Below, piece by piece: positions 26,236-34,388 of a stretch of 64,000 nt of DNA. The position numbers were made by a program, and so were the translations under genes. Below the pieces are notes generated by a model. The model worked only from the letters and a program-made list of their open reading frames with translations, had not been told where the DNA came from and did no database searches. Source of the DNA: Nocardioides mangrovi (GTDB taxonomy: Bacteria; Actinomycetota; Actinomycetes; Propionibacteriales; Nocardioidaceae). Location: positions 31,330-95,329 of the forward strand of contig NZ_JAIQZJ010000017.1 in NCBI RefSeq assembly GCF_020073815.1, given 5' to 3'. Numbering within the stretch: the first letter of the stretch is position 1; every line of letters starts with the position of its first letter.

Positions 26236-26350
26236 TCGAGTAGAGGTTTCTCGTGGGTTGAGTCGCTGCTTTCCGTCGTACATCCCGCGGAAACCCTCGA
26301 CCCGACCCGCGGAAACCCTCGACCCGACCCGCGGAAACCCTCGACTCGGC
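26236..26350. repeat. Tandem 22-bp repeat with an inverted, diverged copy
   Basis: Nearly three head-to-tail units at 26285-26306, 26307-26328 and 26329-26350, each with the core CCGCGGAAACCCTCGAC. A diverged copy in opposite orientation (GAGGTTTCTCGTGGGTTGAG) lies at about 26244-26263, so the block could fold back. It fills the gap between the phosphatase and SDR genes. Confidence 0.8.
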
Positions 26351-26361
26351 GCTCGGCTGCC

Positions 26362-27129
26362 TCAGCCGCGGTGCTGGCTGGTGAGTCCGCCGTCGACCAC
26401 GAGGTCGGCGCCGGTCACGAACGACGCGTCGGTCGAGAGCAGGAAGGCGATCGCGGCCGCGACCTCCGCCGGCTGGGCCATCCGGCCCAGGGGCGTGGCC
26501 TGCTCGAAGCCGGTCCGCACCTCGTCGATGTCGAGCGCGGGCTGCAGCATCGGCGTGATCACGAAGCCGGGGCTGACCGTGTTGACCCGGATCCCCTCGG
26601 GCCCGAGCTGGGCGGCCATGGAGCGGGTCAGGCCGTGCAGGCCGGCCTTCGAGGCGCAGTACGCCGGGATCCACGGGCTCGCCGCGTGCCCCTCGATCGA
26701 GGCGACGCCGACCACGGCCGCACCGCACGGCTCCGCGGCCGCCGTACGCAGGTGGTCGACCAGCGCCTGCACCAGGAGCGCGTGAGAGCGCAGGTTCACG
26801 TCGACGACCGCGTCCCACGTGTCGGAGTCGAACGCGCCGACGGGCTCGGGACGGACGGCGCCGGCCGCGTGGACGAGACCGGAGATGCCGCCGAGTGCCT
26901 CGGCGCCCGCCGCGACCGGGCCGGTGAGGTCAGCCGTCACGTCGACGACGGCGCCGGGCATCCCGAGCTCGGCGGCCCGGTCCAGCACGGCGTCGTCGAG
27001 ATCCCAGAGCAGGACCCGGGAGCCGCGCTCGGCGAGCAGTCGCGCGGTGGCCAGCCCGATCCCGGAGGCGGCGCCGGTGACGAGGATGCGAGCGGTCGGG
27101 GCGGGCGCGGTGGCGGGGGAGTCGGTCAC
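26362..27129 (-). CDS. Short-chain dehydrogenase/reductase
   Basis: 255-residue classical SDR: NAD(P) loop VTGAASGIGLATA near residue 18, active-site Ser in VGVASIEGH, catalytic YCASKAG near residue 160, and the C-terminal TGADLVVDGG. Cytoplasmic. Divergent from the NDMA-dependent alcohol dehydrogenase, with the KstR-like box between, so the pair may share regulation and a lipid, alcohol or steroid pathway (inference). Confidence 0.92.
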   Translation of the reverse strand: MTDSPATAPAPTARILVTGAASGIGLATARLLAERGSRVLLWDLDDAVLDRAAELGMPGAVVDVTADLTGPVAAGAEALGGISGLVHAAGAVRPEPVGAFDSDTWDAVVDVNLRSHALLVQALVDHLRTAAAEPCGAAVVGVASIEGHAASPWIPAYCASKAGLHGLTRSMAAQLGPEGIRVNTVSPGFVITPMLQPALDIDEVRTGFEQATPLGRMAQPAEVAAAIAFLLSTDASFVTGADLVVDGGLTSQHRG

Positions 27130-27225
27130 GACGGCTGAGGCTAGGGGAGCGGCGTACCGAATGTGACCCCATTCACCCGGATCGCTGGTCTGCGGCGGCT
27201 TCGGGGACTACGTTCTCCCCAGAAG

Positions 27226-27237
27226 AGAACACGTTCT
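27226..27237. promoter_or_regulatory. KstR-like palindrome before the NDMA-dependent alcohol dehydrogenase
   Basis: AGAAC-AC-GTTCT, a 5-2-5 palindrome with the AAC-N2-GTT core of the TetR-type steroid repressor KstR. It lies 21 bp upstream of the ATG at 27259. A related half (ACGTTCT) lies about 20 bp upstream. Match is by eye. Confidence 0.5.
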
Positions 27238-27258
27238 ACTTACCGCCAGGAGCACACC

Positions 27259-28407
27259 ATGCAGACTCGCGCCGCCATCCTCTGGGAGCCCCACACCGAG
27301 TGGAGCGTGGAGGACATCGAGCTGGACCCGCCCAAGCGGGGCGAGCTCCTGGTGAAGCTCGCGGCGTCCGGTCTGTGCCACTCCGACGAGCACATGGTGA
27401 CCGGCGACATGGTGCTCGACCCGGAGCTCGCCGAGGCCTTCGGTCTCAAGCAGTTCCCGGTGATCGGCGGGCACGAGGGTGCGGGCGTGGTGCAGGAGGT
27501 CGGCCCGGACACCGTGGGCTTCGAGGTCGGTGACCACGTCGTCTTCAGCTTCATCCCGTCCTGCGGCAAGTGTCCGTCCTGCTCGACCGGCAAGCAGCAC
27601 CTCTGCGACCTCGGCGCGTTCCTGCTCAGCGGCATGCAGCTCGGTGACTTCTCCTACCGGCACCACGCCAAGGACGGCCGCGACCTCGGCATCATGGTCG
27701 GCCTCGGCACGTTCTCGCCGTACACCGTGGTCAACGTCGACAGCGCGGTGAAGATCGAGAAGCACATCCCGCTCGACAAGGCCGCGCTCGTCGGCTGCGG
27801 CGTCACGACCGGCTGGGGCTCCGCGGTGTACGCCGCCGACGTGCAGCCCGGCGAGTCCGTCGCCGTCATCGGCATCGGCGGCATCGGCATGGCGGCCGTC
27901 CAGGGCGCGGCGCTGGCCGGCGCGCGGCACGTGATCGCCATCGACCCGGTCGACTGGAAGCGCGAGAAGGCCCTCACCCTCGGCGCGACCCACGCCGCCG
28001 CCTCGATGGAGGAGGCGCAGCCGCTCATCAACCAGCTCACCTACGGCCAGATGGCCGACAAGGCGATCCTTGCGGTCGGCCTGGCCACCGGAGACCTGAT
28101 CAACCCGATGATGGGCCTGATCAAGAAGTCCGGCCGCGGCGTCGTCACCGCGGTGGCGAACATGATGGCCGAGGACGTGAAGCTCAACCTCTTCGACATG
28201 TCGATGCAGCGCAAGGAGCTGGTCGGCTGCATCTTCGGCAACGCCAACCCGCGCTACGACATCCCGCGCCTGCTGCACCTCTACATGGAGGGCAAGCTCA
28301 AGCTCGACGAGATGGTGACGACCGAGTACTCCCTCGACGAGATCAACCAGGGCTACCAGGACATGCGGGACGGGAAGAACATCCGGGGTCTGATCCGGTA
28401 CGAGTGA
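27259..28407 (+). CDS. NDMA-dependent alcohol dehydrogenase (zinc MDR family)
   Basis: 382-residue medium-chain zinc dehydrogenase of the class that keeps its nicotinamide cofactor bound and reoxidises it with an external acceptor. N terminus QTRAAILWEPHTEWSVEDIE; catalytic zinc LCHSDEH and GGHEGAG; structural zinc CGKCPSC then HLC; Rossmann GIGGIGMAAVQGAALAGA. Actinobacterial members act on primary alcohols and are often next to lipid or steroid genes. An AGGAG ribosome site precedes the ATG. Confidence 0.93.
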   Translation: MQTRAAILWEPHTEWSVEDIELDPPKRGELLVKLAASGLCHSDEHMVTGDMVLDPELAEAFGLKQFPVIGGHEGAGVVQEVGPDTVGFEVGDHVVFSFIPSCGKCPSCSTGKQHLCDLGAFLLSGMQLGDFSYRHHAKDGRDLGIMVGLGTFSPYTVVNVDSAVKIEKHIPLDKAALVGCGVTTGWGSAVYAADVQPGESVAVIGIGGIGMAAVQGAALAGARHVIAIDPVDWKREKALTLGATHAAASMEEAQPLINQLTYGQMADKAILAVGLATGDLINPMMGLIKKSGRGVVTAVANMMAEDVKLNLFDMSMQRKELVGCIFGNANPRYDIPRLLHLYMEGKLKLDEMVTTEYSLDEINQGYQDMRDGKNIRGLIRYE

Positions 28408-28422
28408 CCCGTCCGAGGTTCG

Positions 28423-29226
28423 TCAGGCGACGTCGGCGTCCATCGCGGCGACGTAGTCCCGCTTGATCGCGCGCCAGGCCTCGTCGGTCATGGTGCGGCG
28501 CCAGTAGGGCGAACACGACAGGTCGGCGCGGGCGAGGCCGCGGTCCGTGAGCAGGTGCTTGCGGATCGCGCGGATCTCGTCGGCCTCGCCGTGGATGAAG
28601 GCGTGCACGCGGCCGGTGGGGAAGTCCAGGTCGGCCACGGCCTCGGCGAGCAGGTCCACGTCGTCGTCGGCACCGGTGCGGTGCAGCCACTGGAGGTCGA
28701 GGTCGCCGGGGCAGGGGAGCGGGACCTCGTGCTCGGGACCGTCGCAGACCAGCCGTGCGACCACGCGTCGCCCGGCCGGGACCGCCGCGAGCGAGGCGGC
28801 GATCGCCGGGAGCGCGGACTCGTCGCCGACCAGCAGGTGCCAGTCGGCCTGCGGGTCGGGGCGGTAGCCGCTGCCCGGGCCCTCGAAGACCAGCACGTCG
28901 CCGGGCGTGGCCCGGGCGGCCCAGGGGCCGGCGATCCCGTGGTCGCCGTGCACGACGAAGTCGATGGTCAGTCGGGCACCGTCCCAGTCGCGCACCGTGT
29001 AGCGCCGGCGGACGGGCCACAGCTCCTTCGGCTGCGACTCCTTCACCTCGGCCGGCGCGAAGACCCCGCCGTACGGCGCCCCGGCGGGCGGGATCGCGAC
29101 GTTGACGTAGGTGTCGGTGGCGTCGGGGAGCTCGAAGCCGACCAGCCCGTCTCCGCCGAGCACCACGCGCACCAGCGCCGGGGTGATCCACTCCGTCGAC
29201 TCGACCTGACCGTGCCATGCGGGCAT
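28423..29226 (-). CDS. Siderophore-interacting protein (ferric-siderophore reductase)
   Basis: 267-residue SIP-family flavoprotein (ViuB-like) that reduces ferric siderophores in the cytoplasm to release iron. FAD-binding VRRRYTVRDWDGARLTIDFV, GPWAARATPGD and the NAD(P)H part LVGDESALPAIAA are present, with FIHGEADEIRAIRKHL near the end. The start at 29226 has GGAGGG in front; a longer reading would run into the operator. An iron box directly upstream makes iron-repressed expression likely. Confidence 0.93.
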   Translation of the reverse strand: MPAWHGQVESTEWITPALVRVVLGGDGLVGFELPDATDTYVNVAIPPAGAPYGGVFAPAEVKESQPKELWPVRRRYTVRDWDGARLTIDFVVHGDHGIAGPWAARATPGDVLVFEGPGSGYRPDPQADWHLLVGDESALPAIAASLAAVPAGRRVVARLVCDGPEHEVPLPCPGDLDLQWLHRTGADDDVDLLAEAVADLDFPTGRVHAFIHGEADEIRAIRKHLLTDRGLARADLSCSPYWRRTMTDEAWRAIKRDYVAAMDADVA

Positions 29227-29255
29227 TGCGTTCCCTCCGTCGTCCTTCGTCGGAG

Positions 29256-29271
29256 GTAAGGTTAGCCTTAC
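29256..29271. promoter_or_regulatory. DtxR/IdeR-like iron box
   Basis: GTAAGG-TTAG-CCTTAC, perfect 6-bp arms. The TTAG centre and arms resemble the IdeR/DtxR consensus (TTAGGTTAGSCTAACCTAA). It sits 30 bp upstream of the siderophore-interacting protein start on the minus strand. Confidence 0.8.
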
Positions 29272-29281
29272 TCCCAAGGCG

Positions 29282-30574
29282 TCAGGCGATCTGGGAGCAC
29301 TCCTCCGACGGCCAGGCGCCCGGCATGCCCAGGGCGAACCCCTGTCCGAGGGCGCAGCCGAGCGTCAGCAGGTGCGCCACCTGCACCGCCGACTCGACGC
29401 CTTCCGCGATCACCCGGACCCCCGTCGCGCGGAGCAGGCCGAGCACCGAGCCGAGCAGCTCGAACTCCTCCGGCGAGGTGGCGATGCCGCTGACGAGGGA
29501 GCGATCGATCTTCACCGTGTCGGCCGGCAGGTCGTGGAGCCGGGCGATCGACGAGTAGCCCGTCCCGAAGTCGTCGATCCCGATCCCGACCCCGGCCCCG
29601 CTCAGGGCGGTCAGCACGGGTAGCAGCTCCTCGGCCTCCGTCATCACCGCGGTCTCGGTGAGCTCGAGCAGCAGCAGGGAGGGCGGAAGCCCGCGCGAGG
29701 ACAGCGCGCCGAGCACGCCGTCGACGTACCCCTCCTCGCCGAGCTCGAAGGGGGAGACGTTGACGTGCAGCCGGAAGTCGGGGTCGAGGCTCCGCGCCGC
29801 CGCCTCGTCGAGCGCCCGGTCGAGCACGACGTGGCCGAGGCGGGCGATGAGGCCGTGGTGCTCCGCGAGGCCGACGGTGGTGAGGGCCGAGACCGGTCCG
29901 TGGCGGGGGTGCGTCCACCGGACGAGGGCCTCGGTCCCGACGGCCTCCCCGGTCGCGAGGTCGACGACGGGCTGGTAGTCGACTCCCACCTGCTCGGTGC
30001 TCGCCATCAGCGCGATGGCGAGGTCGTTGACGAGCTCGATGTCGTCGTGGCCGGCGTCGAGGGACTGCCCGTGCGTCCAGTGGACCGGGCCACGCCGACG
30101 CAGGTCGTCCGCGCCCAGGAGCGCCGCCCGGGCCGCGCCGACGCAGTCGACCGAGGACTGGCCGGGACGGCACCGGTGCGCGGCGATGCGTCGGGTCGCC
30201 CACACCGGCCCCTCGGGTGTCTCGACGAGCCCGTCGAGGACCTCGGCGAAGCGGTGGACCGTCCGACGAGCCGTCCGTGCGGGCGCGGTCACCCCGAACG
30301 CGAGTCCTCGCTCCGAGGTGGCCAGCAGCGACACGGGCGCGGGGAACGCCTTGCTCTTGTCGATCAGTCCGTCCAGCACCGCGCCGTACACCTGCCAGCC
30401 GCGGCGCGCGATGATCGACTCGGCGTTCTCGATCGACACCGCCACCACGACGGCGACCTGGTCGCGGCGGTGGGCACGTGTCCGGACGGCGCCGAGACGG
30501 GCGACGGCCACCTTGAAGGGGTCGACGGTGTGCCAGGGCTCCATGGGCGAGCCGGCGCCGGCGCGAACGGTCAT
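29282..30574 (-). CDS. EAL-domain c-di-GMP phosphodiesterase
   Basis: 430 residues, cytoplasmic. The first about 180 residues resemble a degenerate GGDEF-like fold without the signature. The EAL domain is intact: TEALVRW (Glu215), HVNVSPF (Asn272), LLELTET, IDDFGTGYSS (Asp334-Asp335), VKIDRSL (Lys355), AEGVE and GQGF. All metal ligands and the catalytic residues are kept, so it should hydrolyse c-di-GMP. It follows the receiver-like gene by 1 base, forming a two-gene operon at the left edge of the pilus locus. Confidence 0.93.
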   Translation of the reverse strand: MTVRAGAGSPMEPWHTVDPFKVAVARLGAVRTRAHRRDQVAVVVAVSIENAESIIARRGWQVYGAVLDGLIDKSKAFPAPVSLLATSERGLAFGVTAPARTARRTVHRFAEVLDGLVETPEGPVWATRRIAAHRCRPGQSSVDCVGAARAALLGADDLRRRGPVHWTHGQSLDAGHDDIELVNDLAIALMASTEQVGVDYQPVVDLATGEAVGTEALVRWTHPRHGPVSALTTVGLAEHHGLIARLGHVVLDRALDEAAARSLDPDFRLHVNVSPFELGEEGYVDGVLGALSSRGLPPSLLLLELTETAVMTEAEELLPVLTALSGAGVGIGIDDFGTGYSSIARLHDLPADTVKIDRSLVSGIATSPEEFELLGSVLGLLRATGVRVIAEGVESAVQVAHLLTLGCALGQGFALGMPGAWPSEECSQIA

Positions 30575-30575
30575 C

Positions 30576-31031
30576 TCAGGTCCCGGTCGGCTGGGCGACG
30601 ATGCACCAGGGCACGTTGAGGTCGCTGATCACGTCGACGAGCACCCGGCTGGCCAGGGACCGGGCCAGGTAGGCGGTGGCGCCGAGCCGGTGGGCCTCGA
30701 GGACCTCGGCGTCGTCGGCCGTCGTGCCGATCGCGAGCACGGGGATGGTGCCCAGGCCGCCGATGTCGCGGACCGCCTGCAGGACGAAGCGCCCGCCCGG
30801 GTCGTCGAGCTCGAAGGTCGTGACGACCACGACCGGCAGGGGGTAGGAGAGGCGGTCGGAGTACGGACCGGAGCCGCGCAGGTAGCGCACCGCTTTGCCC
30901 GGCGTGGTCGCCTCGACGACCGGGTTCAGCATCCGGACTGCGGCCAGACCGTCCCGCAGGACCGCGGTGTGCGCCGTGTCGCGGTCCATGACGAGCACGG
31001 GTGGATGGTGCGAAAAGGACAAGTTCCCCAT
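30576..31031 (-). CDS. Receiver-like protein lacking the phosphoacceptor Asp
   Basis: 151 residues with a response-regulator fold (PPVLVMDRDTAHTAVLRDGL, then VLEAHRLGATAYLARSL). The position of the phosphorylated Asp reads as Thr/Phe (VVVVTTFELDD) and the switch Lys is replaced (LARS). It is therefore probably a phosphorylation-independent receiver that signals to the coupled EAL protein by contact. ATG at 31031 with an AGGTGGG site. The fold assignment is moderate. Confidence 0.68.
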   Translation of the reverse strand: MGNLSFSHHPPVLVMDRDTAHTAVLRDGLAAVRMLNPVVEATTPGKAVRYLRGSGPYSDRLSYPLPVVVVTTFELDDPGGRFVLQAVRDIGGLGTIPVLAIGTTADDAEVLEAHRLGATAYLARSLASRVLVDVISDLNVPWCIVAQPTGT

Positions 31032-31161
31032 AGGTCCCACCTGCCTGAGTCCGGCCCGAGTGGTCTCAATAAAAGGAGGCAAATGGAGGATGACATTACG
31101 AGAAACGCGTCGTCCGGTAATTCAAACTTTTGTCTAGACAGGATTCTCGGAATCCCACGAA
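31032..31161. other. AT-rich spacer between the receiver and pilD genes
   Basis: This 130-bp stretch is clearly richer in A+T than its surroundings and should hold the leftward promoter for the receiver/EAL pair. No WhiG-type site is seen in it. A 28-codon rightward frame (31083-31169) with AGGAGG before its ATG is present but has no homology I know. Confidence 0.5.
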
Positions 31162-31971
31162 TCAGGTGAGTCCGACCAGGTCGAGGTACGCCGAGGCGAG
31201 GGCGCCGCCCCACAGGAGGCCGAATCCGGCGCCCACGACGAGGAACGGGCCGTGGGCGATGCGGGTGCCGCGCCGGGCCCGTCCGCGCAGCATCAGGACC
31301 GTCCCGGCGAGGGCGCCGAGCACGAAGCCGGCCGCGAGACCGACGATCGCGGACCCGATCCCCACGGCGCCCAGGACGGCTCCGAGCAGGGGGGCCAGGG
31401 CGACGTCGCCCAGCCCCATGCCGCGTCCGGCAGAGCCGAGCCAGATGCCGCCGTAGACGACGAGCCAGACCGCGATGCCCCCGGCCACCGCGGTCCCCGA
31501 GACCTGGCCCAGCCGCCACCCGACCGCGAGGGTGGCCGCCGCCGCGACGGCCGCGACGCCGGTGATCGAGAACGGCAGCCGGCCGTGCGCCTGGTCGATC
31601 AGCGCGAGCGCCACGCACGCGGCGGCCACCAGCAGGCTGGCGACGAGGACGGTCGGCCCCTGGGTCTGCCCGACGCGGACCGTGACGATCGCGAAGAGGG
31701 CGGCGGTCCCGGCCTCGACGAGGGGGTACCGCACCGGGATGGCGGCCCGGCAGTCGCGACAGCGCCCGCCCAGTGCGAGCCAGGACAGCACCGGCACGTT
31801 GTCGCGGGCCCGGACCACGTGGCCGCACGCGGGGCAGGACGAGGGCGGTCGGACCACCGACACCCCGGCGGGGACCCGGTGGACGACGACGTTGAGGAAC
31901 GATCCCGTGGCCAGGCCGAGCACGGTGACGAGGCCGACCCAGACCGTGATCGGGACCGCGGGGTCGGTCAT
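31162..31971 (-). CDS. pilD: Prepilin peptidase/N-methyltransferase
   Basis: 269-residue membrane aspartyl protease that removes prepilin leaders and methylates the new N terminus. The zinc-binding CPAC and CRDC pairs lie near residues 46 and 70; catalytic Asp residues are in ALALIDQAHGRLP and in GMGLGDVALAPLLG. About eight transmembrane helices. The start overlaps the stop of the upstream 293-aa gene. It processes the five prepilin-type substrates encoded at 42877-47713. Confidence 0.95.
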   Translation of the reverse strand: MTDPAVPITVWVGLVTVLGLATGSFLNVVVHRVPAGVSVVRPPSSCPACGHVVRARDNVPVLSWLALGGRCRDCRAAIPVRYPLVEAGTAALFAIVTVRVGQTQGPTVLVASLLVAAACVALALIDQAHGRLPFSITGVAAVAAAATLAVGWRLGQVSGTAVAGGIAVWLVVYGGIWLGSAGRGMGLGDVALAPLLGAVLGAVGIGSAIVGLAAGFVLGALAGTVLMLRGRARRGTRIAHGPFLVVGAGFGLLWGGALASAYLDLVGLT

Positions 31972-32849
31972 GCGACGACCGCGTCGACGAAGGAGGCGTC
32001 GAGCGCCTCGGTCTCGTGCGGCTCGACGACGGACCGGAGGACGGCGCGGGTGCGCGCGACGAAGGTGTCGAGTGGCTCGTCCAGCCCCGTGGGGCCCTGC
32101 TGGTCAGCGTCGCTGAAGACCAGCGCGCGACGGGCGAGGTCGAGGCGCAGGTCGAGCGAGACGAGACGGTGGTCGCCGTGGGTGCGCGCGGACTCGAGCA
32201 GCAGGGCCTCGAACGACGCGAGGTCGGCCTCGCGGGCCTGGGTGCGGGCCGAGTCGATGTCCCCTGCTGCGGTGCGGCCCGCAGCGGCCATCCGCTCGGC
32301 CGCCCGGTCGAGGAGCATCGTCACGTCGCGCGGGGCGGGATCCGGCTCGACGGGCAGGTCGGCTCGGGCTGGCACGTGGTCGACGGGTGCGAGCAGGGCA
32401 GGGACACCACTGCTGTCGGCGGCGAGCTCCACCGCCAGATCGCGGGCGCTGGCGACGGCGTCCCGGGTGTCGCGGGCCGCGGCTGCCGCCTGGGTGCCGG
32501 CCAGCTGCTGGCCGCTCGCGCCGAGCAGGGGGCCGAGGACGCGGAGGTCGGCCGCCCACTGGCTGACGGCCGCCTCGCGGGCGTGACCGTTGCGGCCGTG
32601 CTCACGGGCGAGGTCGGCGTAGGCCGGCGTGCCGACCCCGGGCGCCCGGGCGGCCACCACCGCACGCGCCTCGACGACGGGGGCCGAGGTCGTCGGCGAC
32701 GGGATGGCCACGGTCGTCTGCCGCGCGGTCGGTGGACGACGGAGCCGTCGCGAGCGCGTCCGGATCCAGAGCAGCACCACCAGCGCGACCAGGCCGGCCG
32801 CGAGCGGGATGACGGGGACGGCATCGAACGACGAGGTGTCGAGGCGCAC
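31968..32849 (-). CDS. Single-pass membrane protein with long coiled-coil-like domain, pilus-linked
   Basis: 293 residues from GTG at 32849, with AAGGAG upstream. One N-terminal transmembrane helix (PVIPLAAGLVALVVLLWIRT), a Pro/Ala linker, then a mostly helical, Ala/Arg/Asp-rich cytoplasmic part. No known domain. Coupled to pilD and read from a WhiG-type promoter at 32881-32909. Placement suggests a pilus-assembly or regulatory accessory. Confidence 0.78.
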   Translation of the reverse strand: MRLDTSSFDAVPVIPLAAGLVALVVLLWIRTRSRRLRRPPTARQTTVAIPSPTTSAPVVEARAVVAARAPGVGTPAYADLAREHGRNGHAREAAVSQWAADLRVLGPLLGASGQQLAGTQAAAAARDTRDAVASARDLAVELAADSSGVPALLAPVDHVPARADLPVEPDPAPRDVTMLLDRAAERMAAAGRTAAGDIDSARTQAREADLASFEALLLESARTHGDHRLVSLDLRLDLARRALVFSDADQQGPTGLDEPLDTFVARTRAVLRSVVEPHETEALDASFVDAVVA

Positions 32850-32880
32850 AGGACGGCTCCTTGGTGGGTGGCTGTCGACG

Positions 32881-32909
32881 GTGTCGACGTAGGCCCGCCC
32901 TGCCTTGAG
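32881..32909 (-). promoter_or_regulatory. WhiG-type promoter of the 293-aa/pilD operon
   Basis: On the minus strand: CTCAAG (32909-32904), 15-base spacer, GTCGACAC (32888-32881), one base different from the GCCGACAC seen elsewhere in this locus. It lies 31 bp before the GTG start at 32849. Confidence 0.72.
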
Positions 32910-32914
32910 CCTGT

Positions 32915-34384
32915 CTAGTCCGCGTCGGCCCAGGCGGCGGGCGTGGCGGCCCACTGCCGCATCCAGTCCCGGATACCGGCGAGCGGGGTGGCGGGGCCGA
33001 TCCAGTTGCCCTGCAGCGCGTCGGCGCCGAGCTCGCACAGGCGGCGGGCGGCGACCGGGGAGTCGACGCCCTCCGCCACGGCACGCACCTCGAGGCCGCG
33101 GACGCCCGCGATCAGCGCCCGGACCAGCCGCTCGGTGCCCGGCGTCTGGTCGAGCGCCTGGATGACCGTCGGATCGATCTTCGCCTCCCGCACGGCCGGG
33201 TAGTGCCAGAGCGCGCCGAGGGAGGAGTGGGTCGATCCGAAGCCGTGCACGCTGACCCCGCACCCGAGCCGGCCGAGGGACGCGAAGAGCCCCAGCACCT
33301 CGAGCGTGGGTCGCGGTGATGGCCCGGGGACCTCCAGGACGAGGTCGGCCGGTGCTACGCGATGCCGGTCGAGCAGCTCCTCCAGCTCGTGCACGAGGTC
33401 CTCGCCGAACATCGTCCGGGCCGAGATGTTGACCGACACGGTGCAGCCGGGTGCCAGTGACGCCAGGCGTGCGTGGTCGGACAGGGCGGCGTCGAGGGTG
33501 AAGGTGGTGATGTCGGCGATCAGACCCGTGCGCTCGGCCATCGGCACGAACTGGCTGGGCAGCAGCAGGCCGAGCTCGGCGTGGTGCCACCGGACGAGCG
33601 CCTCGAAGCCGGTCACCCGACCGGTGCGGCTGTCGACCTGCGGCTGGTAGTGGAGCGTCAGCTCGCCCCGGCCGACAGCGGCGGCGAGGTCGTCGCGCAG
33701 GCGATGGCTGCCGATGCCGTGCGGTGGGCTCTCGCTCCGTCGCCACTGCCCGGGCCCGGCCGCCTTGGCGACGTACATGGCCTGGTCGGCGGCCTGGAGG
33801 AGCTCGTCGAGGTCGTCGCCGTCGGTGCCGGCGATCGAGACGCCGAGCGAGACGCCGACCGAGATGCGCAGGCCGTCGAGGAAGACCGGTGCGCTCAGCG
33901 TCGTGAGCAGCTGGCGCACACGGTCGTCGACCTCCCGCCCCGGGGGGAGCGGGCCGACCAGCATCGCGAACTCGTCGCCACCGAGCCGGACCGCGATCTC
34001 ACCGGGCAGGAGGCACGACCGGGTCCGGGCACCGATCTCGGCCAGCACCTGGTCGCCGATGTGGTGCCCGGCCCCGTCGTTGACCGTCTTGAACCGGTCG
34101 AGGTCGAAGAGCAGCACGGCGATCACCCCGTCGCCACCCGCGGCCGCCGCGGCGGCGAGGATCGACGGTCCGCGCTGGGTCAGCAGGTCGCGGTGGGGGA
34201 GTCGGGTCACGGAGTCGAGGGCGCCGTCGTTCGTGGACGCGGCCGGTGCCCCGGGCCGTGAGGGCTCCGGCTCCGGTCTCGGGGTGTCCCGCCGGGGGCG
34301 CCTCAGCACCGCGGCCACGGCGACGGCGACGACCGCACCTGCGACGACCAGGACGGCCGCGAGGAGGGACGTTGCCAGAACCAC
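32915..34384 (-). CDS. Membrane GGDEF-EAL protein: intact GGDEF, degenerate EAL
   Basis: 489 residues with one N-terminal transmembrane helix. GGDEF is complete (RLGGDEF, residues 135-139) with no RxxD inhibitory site in front, so diguanylate cyclase activity is plausible. The EAL half keeps EAL (261-263), NISARTM, a Glu in LEVPG, and Lys in AKIDPT. The metal-binding Asp-Asp of DDFGTG is replaced by Val-His (379-380, SVHGFGSTHSS), and AEGVE reads AEGVD. It is probably no longer a phosphodiesterase. GTG start 4 bp after pilO's stop. Confidence 0.9.
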   Translation of the reverse strand: MVLATSLLAAVLVVAGAVVAVAVAAVLRRPRRDTPRPEPEPSRPGAPAASTNDGALDSVTRLPHRDLLTQRGPSILAAAAAAGGDGVIAVLLFDLDRFKTVNDGAGHHIGDQVLAEIGARTRSCLLPGEIAVRLGGDEFAMLVGPLPPGREVDDRVRQLLTTLSAPVFLDGLRISVGVSLGVSIAGTDGDDLDELLQAADQAMYVAKAAGPGQWRRSESPPHGIGSHRLRDDLAAAVGRGELTLHYQPQVDSRTGRVTGFEALVRWHHAELGLLLPSQFVPMAERTGLIADITTFTLDAALSDHARLASLAPGCTVSVNISARTMFGEDLVHELEELLDRHRVAPADLVLEVPGPSPRPTLEVLGLFASLGRLGCGVSVHGFGSTHSSLGALWHYPAVREAKIDPTVIQALDQTPGTERLVRALIAGVRGLEVRAVAEGVDSPVAARRLCELGADALQGNWIGPATPLAGIRDWMRQWAATPAAWADAD

Positions 34385-34388
34385 GAGC

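Noticed and set aside
31083..31169. 28-codon gene
   Set aside because: A ribosome-site-like sequence is present, but no homology and it overlaps the end of pilD; kept only as a note.
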